From contig JBLHLB010000056.1 in assembly GCA_047618505.1 (NCBI GenBank), forward strand, positions 1 through 15,901: DNA of 15,901 nt, given 5' to 3'. The position numbers and the translations under genes are program-made. Origin of the DNA: JBLHLB01 sp047618505. GTDB lineage: Bacteria; Planctomycetota; UBA1135; GCA-002686595. The notes beneath the pieces are model-generated. The model saw nothing but the letters and a program-made list of their open reading frames with translations. It was not told where the DNA came from and did no database searches. Below are positions 5,334 through 13,648 of the stretch, piece after piece. Within the stretch, counting starts at the first letter, position 1, and each line of letters opens with the position of its first letter.

Positions 5334-6359
5334 ATGACTAGCTTCGACCCCGAAGCCATTCGCACCGAGACCCTGGACGCTATCCAAGCGGCGGGGGATG
5401 CGGATGCACTGGCAGCCATCGAGCGCCGTACCCTCGGCAAGGAAGGTGCCGTCGGCCAACTTTTGGCGAGCATCAAGGATGCCAGCCCCGAGGATCGTCC
5501 GAGGATCGGCGCCGCGGCCAACAAGTTGAAGGCCGCCGTCGAAGCAGGCTTGGCGAAGCGCCGCGCGGCGCTAGCTTCCCTGCAACTCGATCAGGAACGC
5601 AAGGCCGAGGGCTTCGACCCGACCCTTCCCGCGGCGACCCTGTCTAGTGGCTCTCTGCACCCGGTGACGCGAGTCTCGCGCGAACTTGAGGACATCTTCA
5701 CCTCCATGGGGTACCGCGTTCTAGACGGCCCTGAGGTCGAGCTGGACTACTACAACTTCGAGGCGCTAAACATCCCCTCGGACCATCCGGCGCGGGAGAT
5801 GTACGACACGTTCTGGTGCGACAACGACAGCAACCTCTTGCTACGCACGCACACCTCGCCGGTGCAGATCCGTGCGCTGGAAAAGCTTGAGCCGCCCTTC
5901 CGCGCGATCGTTCCCGGACGTTGCTTTCGAAACGAAACAATGGACGCCAGCCACGAACATACTTTCCACCAAATGGAAGGGCTCGTGGTGGGGGAGAACA
6001 TCACCGTCGGTCACCTGATCGGCACGATGCGCACATTCCTGCGGGAAGTCTTCAAGCGCGAACTCGAAGTTCGCCTACGCCCCGGCTACTTCCCCTTCGT
6101 GGAGCCGGGCTTCGAGATGGACGTGCGTTGTCCCTTCTGCGAAAGCGGTTGCAGCGTATGCAAGCGGACTACGTGGATTGAACTTTGCCCCTGCGGCATG
6201 GTGCACCCCGCCGTGCTCAATTACGGCGGAGTCGATCCTGAGAAGTACACCGGCTTTGCCTTCGGGTTGGGCCTCTCGCGACTTGTGATGCTGCGCTACC
6301 GCATCGACGACATCCGGCATCTCATGGGGGGCGACCTGCGCTTCCTGGAGCAGTTCTAA
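5334..6359 (+). CDS. pheS: Phenylalanyl-tRNA synthetase alpha subunit
   Basis: Catalytic alpha subunit of the alpha2-beta2 class II enzyme that charges tRNA-Phe. The 341 residues begin with the N-terminal coiled-coil arm (about 1-90, including RRTLGKEGAVGQLL), followed by the catalytic core: HPVTRVSRELEDIF, DYYNFEALNIPSDHPAR (about 139-155), LLRTHTSPVQIR, GRCFRNETMDASHEHTFHQ (195-213) as motif 2, and the motif 3 region GFAFGLGLSRLVMLRY near the end. Between EMDV and WIEL lies an extra cysteine cluster (Cys266, 269, 273, 276), with Cys285 and Cys287 just after it. This could hold a zinc ion; E. coli PheS lacks the insertion, but similar ones occur in other bacterial PheS. The TAA stop shares one base with the pheT ATG (TAATG). 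Identification is secure. Confidence 0.98.
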   Translation: MTSFDPEAIRTETLDAIQAAGDADALAAIERRTLGKEGAVGQLLASIKDASPEDRPRIGAAANKLKAAVEAGLAKRRAALASLQLDQERKAEGFDPTLPAATLSSGSLHPVTRVSRELEDIFTSMGYRVLDGPEVELDYYNFEALNIPSDHPAREMYDTFWCDNDSNLLLRTHTSPVQIRALEKLEPPFRAIVPGRCFRNETMDASHEHTFHQMEGLVVGENITVGHLIGTMRTFLREVFKRELEVRLRPGYFPFVEPGFEMDVRCPFCESGCSVCKRTTWIELCPCGMVHPAVLNYGGVDPEKYTGFAFGLGLSRLVMLRYRIDDIRHLMGGDLRFLEQF

Positions 6360-8806
6360 TGCTGATCTCATTCAATTGGCTTAAGCGACACGTGGACCTT
6401 GCCGGGCTTGATGCCCAGGCTGTTGCCAGCGCGCTGACCACACACACTGCAGAAGTTGAAGGCGTCGAGCCCTTTAATCCCTGGCTCGGGGATGTGGTTG
6501 TCGGGCACGTCGTGGGGCGCGAGAAGCACCCGGATGCGGACAAGCTCTCCCTTTGTAAAGTCGACATCGGCAAGGGTGAGCCTCTGCAGATCGTCTGCGG
6601 TGCGCCCAATGTTCGCCAGGGTCTGAAGGTTGCAGTGGCCCAAGTTGGCGTGCGTCTTCCTACGGGCGACGAGGGTGCCTTGGTCAAGCTGAAGAAGGGC
6701 AAGATTCGCGGGCAGGCATCCGAGGGGATGATCTGTTCCGTGCGCGAGCTGAAGCTCGGTGATGATCACGATGGAATCTGGGAGCTGCCGGAGGACACTG
6801 CCATCGGTCTACCTGTCGGCGAGGCCATAGGCCTGGACGACTGGGTTATCGAGATTGACAACAAGTCGCTGACGCACCGCCCGGATCTCTGGGGTCACCG
6901 CGGGATAGCGGGGGAATTGGCCGCGCTCTTTGAACGCGAATTGAAGCCCTTGGACCTGAGCTTCCCTGAAACGGCCGCAGGCGAGGCCTATCCGGTGCGC
7001 GTGGAAAGCGAGGGTTGTTCGCGCTACATCGGCCTACCAATCGACGGCGTAAAGAACGGTCCTGCGCCTGAATGGATGCGTCACTTACTGCTCGCAATCG
7101 ATCAGCGCCCGATTGATCTCCTGGTGGACCTCTCGAACTTCGTCATGTTCGACATCGGGCAGCCGAACCACCTCTTCGATCGCGATCGGCTTTCTCCCGA
7201 GGGCATCAACGTGCGCGTTGGACGCCCCGGCGAAGTGGTGCAAACCCTGGATGAGATTGACCGGACCGTGGGGACGGAGGACATCTTGATCTGCTCCGCC
7301 GACACGCCTGTTGCGGTGGCCGGAGTCATGGGGGCGGAGGCCTCCAAGGTCACCGCGGACACCACGCGCCTGTTGCTTGAGGCCGCGGCTTTCCATCCCA
7401 CCATCGTGCGGCGTACCTCTGCACGTCTCGGTCTGCGCAGTGATGCATCAACGCGTTTCGAGAAGTCACTGGACCCGACTCTGCCGGCTAAGGCTTGTGC
7501 GCACCTGGTTAACGTGCTGCGCTCGATTCAACCGGACATCAGTCTTCCGCAGCCCGCCGGAGACGCCGGTGACTGGAGCGATCCCGCGACGACGGTGCAA
7601 GTGCGACCGGCCCGCGTGAGGCACGTCCTGGGCGCCCCTGAGATTGACGACGCGCAGATCGAAAAGACGCTTGTCTCGCTGGGCTTCGGCGTCACGCAGG
7701 AAGGCGAGGCATGGACTATTAGTGTGCCCTCAGCTCGCTCGACCAAGGACGTTGGGATTGAGGAAGACCTGATCGAAGAGGTCGGTCGTGTGCACGGCTT
7801 CGACAACATTGCGGAACGCAAGCTGGTCGCCACGATCGAGCCGCCGCCTTTTGATGCGCGGCGTATGCTCGTGCGTAGCCTGCAGGATCGTCTTGCCGGC
7901 GCGGCCTGCTTCCATGAAGCGATGACCCACAGCTTCCAATCCGACGATCTCCTGGGTCGCCTAGGGCTGGCGGATGAACTGCACGTCGCGGCGGTGAACC
8001 CGGTCGTCGAGGGCTACTCGAAGGTGCGCCGTAGCGTGCTTCCGAGTTTGCTTGGACTGCTGGAAAATAACCGTCGTCAGCGCGAGGATGTGCGTCTCTT
8101 TGAGGTCGGAAAGGGCTACCTTCCCGAGCACAAGAATGAGCGTGGTGAACCGCGAGAGGTACACGAATTGGCCCTGGTTTGGGCTGCTCCGCGAGCAGCG
8201 AAGGAGGGCCTTGTCGGCACTTCGATTTACGCTCGTCTCCAGGGTATTGTGGAGGATCTCCATCGCGTTGCCGGCGTGGTTGCACCGAGCTGGTCGCGAT
8301 CCGCTGGTGACCTCCCGGCCTGGGTTCACCCGGGCAAGTGCGCCGTTGCGACACCGGGTGGTGGCAATGAGGTGACTGCGTTGATCGGTGAGCTTGAGCC
8401 CGGCCTGCGCGCAGTCCTCGGTCTTGAGGGGGAACTCGCCAGCGAAGTTGTCCTCGCGCGCATTTCGATCGATGCACTGCTGACTGCCCCTGCTGCGCCG
8501 CCGGCGTATGTACCCCTGCCGAAGTTCCCCAGCGTGAAGGTCGACGTGGCTCTCTTGCTGCCCGAGGAAATGCCCGCTGCCGAGGTGGAAACACTCATCC
8601 TGCAGAGTGGCAAGAACCTTGTTGCGGGTCTCGAGCTCTTTGATCTTTACCGCGGGGAGCGGCTGGGGGCAGGCAAGAAATCCCTGGCCTACCACGTGGT
8701 TCTCCAGGCCCGTGATAAGACCCTGTCCGATAAGGAGACAGCCAAATTCCTGGGTCGCCTGGAGCGCGCCGCGGAGCGTCTCGGAGCCGAACTGCGTAAG
8801 GAGTAG
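6359..8806 (+). CDS. pheT: Phenylalanyl-tRNA synthetase beta subunit
   Basis: Beta subunit of the same enzyme; it carries tRNA recognition and the editing site that removes mischarged tyrosine. The 815 residues show the complete bacterial architecture: N-terminal MLISFNWLKRHV, a tRNA-binding OB domain (about 43-150, HPDADKLSLCKVDIGKG), the IDNKSLTHRPDLWGHRGIAGE block at 166-186, B3/B4 editing region (about 210-390, with QPNHLFDRDRL and LGLRSDASTRFEKSLDP), B5 domain (about 410-480, VGIEEDLIEEVGRVHGFDNI just after it), catalytic-like core, and the C-terminal FDX-ACB domain from about 718 (KFPSVKVDVALLLPEE to the end). The ATG overlaps the pheS stop by one base, and GGAG at 6347-6350 inside pheS is a well-spaced ribosome binding site. 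Nothing is missing or broken. Confidence 0.98.
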   Translation: MLISFNWLKRHVDLAGLDAQAVASALTTHTAEVEGVEPFNPWLGDVVVGHVVGREKHPDADKLSLCKVDIGKGEPLQIVCGAPNVRQGLKVAVAQVGVRLPTGDEGALVKLKKGKIRGQASEGMICSVRELKLGDDHDGIWELPEDTAIGLPVGEAIGLDDWVIEIDNKSLTHRPDLWGHRGIAGELAALFERELKPLDLSFPETAAGEAYPVRVESEGCSRYIGLPIDGVKNGPAPEWMRHLLLAIDQRPIDLLVDLSNFVMFDIGQPNHLFDRDRLSPEGINVRVGRPGEVVQTLDEIDRTVGTEDILICSADTPVAVAGVMGAEASKVTADTTRLLLEAAAFHPTIVRRTSARLGLRSDASTRFEKSLDPTLPAKACAHLVNVLRSIQPDISLPQPAGDAGDWSDPATTVQVRPARVRHVLGAPEIDDAQIEKTLVSLGFGVTQEGEAWTISVPSARSTKDVGIEEDLIEEVGRVHGFDNIAERKLVATIEPPPFDARRMLVRSLQDRLAGAACFHEAMTHSFQSDDLLGRLGLADELHVAAVNPVVEGYSKVRRSVLPSLLGLLENNRRQREDVRLFEVGKGYLPEHKNERGEPREVHELALVWAAPRAAKEGLVGTSIYARLQGIVEDLHRVAGVVAPSWSRSAGDLPAWVHPGKCAVATPGGGNEVTALIGELEPGLRAVLGLEGELASEVVLARISIDALLTAPAAPPAYVPLPKFPSVKVDVALLLPEEMPAAEVETLILQSGKNLVAGLELFDLYRGERLGAGKKSLAYHVVLQARDKTLSDKETAKFLGRLERAAERLGAELRKE

Positions 8807-8848
8807 TGCCTCCGCAGCAAGACACGGAGCTTTTGTGTAGGGTTGACG

Positions 8849-8874
8849 CTGAAGCGGGCCACGATTCGCTTCGG
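8849..8874 (+). other. Hairpin between pheT and the small exported-protein gene
   Basis: GAAGCG (8851-8856) and CGCTTC (8867-8872) form a perfect 6-pair stem with a 10-base loop, extendable by one wobble and one C-G pair. A shorter potential stem, CTCCG/CGGAG with CTTTTG after it, lies just upstream (about 8812-8832) and might be a weak terminator of pheST. Neither is strong enough to name with confidence. Confidence 0.3.
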
Positions 8875-8898
8875 GAACATCCTCCTCAAGGACTCTTG

Positions 8899-9075
8899 AT
8901 GCTGCTCTCGCGCCTGCTCGCTTGTACTTCGCTCGCTCCCCTTGTGCTGGTCGCTACGGCCAATGCGCAGGTCCTGGGGAATGCGCTGGGGACGGTGCAG
9001 CTTGTGCTGCAGAGCACTGGCCCGTTCCAGCTCTGCGGTGTCATCGACCTAGCCTTGGTAGCTGATGCGGCTTAG
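8899..9075 (+). CDS. Small exported protein of unknown function (58 aa)
   Basis: I do not recognise this protein. The start is placed at ATG 8899 because AAGGA at 8888-8892 precedes it at good spacing, and because translation from there opens with a convincing signal peptide: MLLSRLLACTSLAPLVLVA, then a likely cleavage site after ATANA with Gln next. The predicted mature peptide has only 35 residues, is hydrophobic and has a single Cys. The frame stays open upstream to a GTG at 8806 that overlaps the pheT stop. That longer version would add 31 polar residues before the signal peptide and is less likely. The 3' end overlaps the next gene by 11 bases, suggesting coupling. It could be a real small secreted protein or the remnant of a longer one. 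Confidence 0.5.
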   Translation: MLLSRLLACTSLAPLVLVATANAQVLGNALGTVQLVLQSTGPFQLCGVIDLALVADAA

Positions 9076-9904
9076 CGAGCTTCGCAGCACGGGGGCTTGC
9101 CTTACCTGGATGCTGCTTGGGGCTCTGACCCTGAGTTGCGCCCGGGTGGAGCGAACCATGGAGCAGCGCTTGGGAGCACGCATTGAGCTAGAGGCAACGT
9201 CCCTCGGGATCAGTGTCCCCTGGGCGGGCACGTGGCGCTCAGCCGGCCTCTTCATGGGCGAGGGGCTCGCCCTGGCGCCGCGAGCTGGTTGGATGTCGTC
9301 CTATTACGGCTGCATGGGTTCCGACACCAACGGACGCGGCCGGGTGGAGGTCCTCGACGGTGTGATTCACCTGGTCGGCGGCGATGGCGACATCGAGGGT
9401 CGCTACTTCTGCGCTCGCTATGGCGGAGAGCCTCGTCTCCTAGACGCGGACAATGCCGGCGCAATCTGCAGTCGAATCCTGGAGGAAGAAAGGGGCGGGC
9501 AGATACACACAGACTACCTGGGCTTCTCCAGGTTAGGCTCGCGACGCCCGCTTGCCGGATTCACCTGGGAGCTTCCTCTGTATTGGCGTATGCGGCTTGA
9601 TGGGAGTCCCAGCAGTGCTGCCGTTCTGGCCAGCGGCGCTCCGTTTTCGGCCGAGGGGCTCCACATCCGGCGTGAGATCAGTCAGCAGGCGGTTCTGATT
9701 GACGTCGGCCAGCAGGATGGAGCCTGGGAGGGCCTGCGATTCCACCGCAGCGGGTGTAGCGAGAGCTCTTGTATCGGCCTGCGACTCGTGCGTGTCGGAG
9801 AGCGAGTCAGCGAGGCCATTCTGGAGGAGAATTTAGTGGACCCATGGGTGCCCCTGGAACGCGGTGAAATACTGGATGTGGTCCGCGGGAAAGCGGGCGA
9901 GTGA
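9065..9904 (+). CDS. Exported protein of unknown function, possible lipoprotein
   Basis: A 279-residue protein I cannot assign. The N-terminus (RLSELRSTGACLTWMLLGA) has a basic start and a hydrophobic stretch ending LTLSC at 21-25, so it is probably exported and perhaps lipidated on that Cys, although the lipobox is not canonical. The body contains GTWRSAGLFMGEGLALAPR and then GWMSSYYGCMGSDTNGRG and GVIHLVGGDGDIEG. This beta-rich pattern (G-x-W, then an aromatic and Gly-Cys, then short turns) resembles small beta-barrel sensor or lipocalin-like domains of many hypothetical proteins, but the resemblance is loose. Several Cys (SGCSESSCIG near 232-241) could form disulfides outside the cytoplasm. 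The start overlaps the preceding small gene by 11 bases; acs begins 85 bases after its stop. Confidence 0.7.
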   Translation: MRLSELRSTGACLTWMLLGALTLSCARVERTMEQRLGARIELEATSLGISVPWAGTWRSAGLFMGEGLALAPRAGWMSSYYGCMGSDTNGRGRVEVLDGVIHLVGGDGDIEGRYFCARYGGEPRLLDADNAGAICSRILEEERGGQIHTDYLGFSRLGSRRPLAGFTWELPLYWRMRLDGSPSSAAVLASGAPFSAEGLHIRREISQQAVLIDVGQQDGAWEGLRFHRSGCSESSCIGLRLVRVGERVSEAILEENLVDPWVPLERGEILDVVRGKAGE

Positions 9905-9941
9905 GTTCGGGGGCGGCGACCCGATCGCTATCCTTGGGGCC

Positions 9942-9981
9942 TCATCTGAGCAGCCCCACAGTCATCCGAGCAGCCCCGGCA
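9942..9981 (+). repeat. Imperfect 20-base tandem repeat upstream of acs
   Basis: TCATCTGAGCAGCCCCACAG (9942-9961) is followed directly by TCATCCGAGCAGCCCCGGCA (9962-9981). The first 16 bases differ at one position; the last four diverge. The pair ends 8 bases before the acs ATG. It may be a simple duplication or a two-site binding element. Confidence 0.8.
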
Positions 9982-9989
9982 AGCGTGTC

Positions 9990-11942
<1,953 letters not shown>

Positions 11943-12155
11943 AGGCGCTGTCCCTTGGTCGTGAGCGACGGGAGTCGGAATCCATTTCCGCCTCCGTTCG
12001 ACTCCGCGGCGATTCCCCCCACGGTCAGAGGAGTGGCCTCCCTAGACTTACGCCCGGTTCCCCAGCGATGGGCAGGGAGTGTCAAGGGACATAGCGGGGA
12101 GGACCGATAGGATCCCAGCACGCCGGCGACATGTCTCGTTTGGCCTTGCGCCTTG
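11943..12155 (+). other. Intergenic region after acs with one inverted repeat
   Basis: A 213-base gap. GGAGTCG (11971-11977) and CGACTCC (11999-12005) form a perfect 7-pair stem, with CGGAA/TTCCG as an alternative inner pairing, but no T run follows, so termination is only a guess. The rest shows no gene, no tRNA and no promoter that I can support. Confidence 0.35.
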
Positions 12156-12698
12156 ATGTCCAGAGATCTCCCCAACCACAGTGGCGACTTCAACGCCGGC
12201 AACCCTGAGGCAGCGACTCACGACCTTCAGCCGGCCCTCGCCAATGGCGCGGTTTCGTCGGCGGAGGATCTAGCCCAGGGGAGACGCGGACCTGACCGAA
12301 GAGTCCAGGAGACGCCGCGCTTATCCAAGTGGACCCTTGGTAGCGGTCGGCGACGTAACGTTCGGCGCGAAGAGGAGCGCGAGGGCAGTTTCGTTGACCA
12401 GCATGGCATGCGCCTTTGGTACCTGGTCCTGTGGGTTGCCATGATGAACGTTGGGGACAGCTACTTCACTTTGGTGCACCTGCAGAATGGCGGCATTGAA
12501 GTGAACCCGATTGCCCAGGAGCTCCTGGGTACCGGGCGATTCTGGTTTGTCTTTGTGAAATCGAGCTTGATCGGAATCGCCCTGGTGGTGCTAGCGATCC
12601 ACAAGAACTTCTACCTCGCGCGGGTGGGTATCTTTGTCTCTGCGGCGACCTACACCCTCCTGGTGATTTACCATCTGATGCTCTTTCGCTTGGGATGA
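12156..12698 (+). CDS. DUF5658-type membrane protein with charged N-terminal region
   Basis: A 180-residue protein. The first 85 or so residues are polar and strongly charged (RRGPDRR, then GRRRNVRREEEREG), with no signal peptide, and likely lie in the cytoplasm. Then come three predicted membrane helices: about 87-108 (LWYLVLWVAMMNVGDSYFTL), 128-147 (FWFVFVKSSLIGIALVVLAI) and 155-176 (VGIFVSAATYTLLVIYHLML). The pattern GDSYFTLVHLQNGGIEVNPI followed by a Lys at the start of helix 2 is what I associate with DUF5658 proteins, whose function is unknown. ATG 12156 is preferred; a TTG lies directly before it at 12153. No good ribosome binding site is visible. The gene converges on the - strand epimerase gene 61 bases further on. 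Confidence 0.75.
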   Translation: MSRDLPNHSGDFNAGNPEAATHDLQPALANGAVSSAEDLAQGRRGPDRRVQETPRLSKWTLGSGRRRNVRREEEREGSFVDQHGMRLWYLVLWVAMMNVGDSYFTLVHLQNGGIEVNPIAQELLGTGRFWFVFVKSSLIGIALVVLAIHKNFYLARVGIFVSAATYTLLVIYHLMLFRLG

Positions 12699-12725
12699 GA
12701 GGGCGGGCCAAGGCCCTGTCCAATC

Positions 12726-12761
12726 AGTGGGCCAGCAAGTGGGCCAACGAGTGGTACAGCT
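12726..12761 (+). repeat. 12-base tandem repeat in the convergent gap
   Basis: AGTGGGCCAGCA (12726-12737) and AGTGGGCCAACG (12738-12749) differ in the last three bases only, and a degenerate third unit AGTGGTACAGCT (12750-12761) follows, reaching into the stop codon of the - strand gene. A short GGGCC-AA-GGCCC inverted repeat lies just upstream at 12705-12716. No clear bidirectional terminator is present. Confidence 0.75.
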
Positions 12762-13614
12762 AGGCGAGTCCGAGGTGTCGACGCACGAATGCCAAGCCCC
12801 TTCTGGGGATGTCCATCAGGTCAGTGGCGGGGTCTCGCCAGATGTGGAGACCGGCGGCGAATTCGGGGTCGTGGCGTGAGAAAGCTTCGATGATCAGCCA
12901 GTCGTCGTAGTGGATATCGGCTAGTGCATCGAAAACAGACCCCCAGTGCACTTGGCCTTGGCCGAGGAAGCCTCGGTGGCTTTCGCTCAACTGAACATGC
13001 CCCAGGGTCTCGGCGCAGCCGCGGATTGCTTGGCCCACCTCGGAGTCTTCGATATGGCTGTGGTGCGTGTCGAGCACAGTGCAAAGGGAGGGGTGACCGA
13101 CACGCTTCACAAGGGCTTCAGTCTCTGCCGCGCTTGTGACAAGGTAGCACTCGAAGCGGTTGAGGTATTCAAGGCCCAGGCGCACACCCAGAGATGCTGC
13201 TGTTTCTGCTGCGCGCGCCAAGACATCCGCGCTGCGCTTGAGCTGCTCTTCCTGGGGGCCCACCCCGCTAAAAGTTGCGTAGGCTGAGTGAATCGGGCCG
13301 CCCAGAAGAGGAGCGCCGAGGACATCCGCTTTGCGGCACAGCTCTTCGATGTGGGCGACAGCTTTCATACGCACGAGTGGATCGGGCGATATCGGATCGG
13401 CCTCGGCCGTGGCGAACCCAACTCCCGTACGCTCAAGTCCCAGCTCTTCGCAGCGCATTGCGGCACGCTCAAGCATCTCGAAGGACGTGTCCACCAGGGG
13501 CAGCTCGACACCATCGAAGCCCATATCTCTGAGTTGATCGAGGAGCGGCAGATGTTCTTCGCGGAACTCCGGCGTCCACATGAGGAAGCTCATGCCGATC
13601 TTGGGTGTACCCAT
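12760..13614 (-). CDS. Sugar phosphate isomerase/epimerase, ketose 3-epimerase-like TIM barrel
   Basis: A 284-residue protein of the AP-endonuclease-2-like TIM barrel family, closest in pattern to D-tagatose/D-psicose 3-epimerases, which move the C3 hydroxyl of free ketoses using a divalent metal. The opening IGMSFLMW and GFDGVELPL give the first strands. The metal and catalytic positions are all present: Glu149 in LGLEYLNRFECY, Asp182 in VLDTHHSHIED, His206 in GHVQLSESHRG and Glu243 in IIEAFS; Arg214 in SHRGFLGQGQVHW matches the substrate-binding loop. There is no signal peptide, so it is cytoplasmic. The ATG lies 34 bases after the stop of the upstream heme protein, consistent with one operon. 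Substrate cannot be told from sequence; inosose or hydroxypyruvate isomerase-type activities are alternatives. Family confident, exact reaction not. Confidence 0.88.
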   Translation of the reverse strand: MGTPKIGMSFLMWTPEFREEHLPLLDQLRDMGFDGVELPLVDTSFEMLERAAMRCEELGLERTGVGFATAEADPISPDPLVRMKAVAHIEELCRKADVLGAPLLGGPIHSAYATFSGVGPQEEQLKRSADVLARAAETAASLGVRLGLEYLNRFECYLVTSAAETEALVKRVGHPSLCTVLDTHHSHIEDSEVGQAIRGCAETLGHVQLSESHRGFLGQGQVHWGSVFDALADIHYDDWLIIEAFSRHDPEFAAGLHIWRDPATDLMDIPRRGLAFVRRHLGLA

Positions 13615-13648
13615 GGTTCTGTCCGTTGTTGTCGTGTCGGGAAGGTCC

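Noticed and set aside
8806..8898. GTG 8806 as the start of the small exported protein.
   Set aside because: It would place 31 polar residues ahead of a clear signal peptide, whereas ATG 8899 has a good ribosome binding site.
9864..9989. ATG 9864 as the acs start.
   Set aside because: It overlaps the preceding gene, adds 42 residues with no family similarity, and runs through the 20-base tandem repeat. ATG 9990 gives the usual length.
11971..12005. GGAGTCG/CGACTCC inverted repeat as the acs terminator.
   Set aside because: Stem of 7 pairs with a long loop and no T run; kept only as a note within the intergenic entry.
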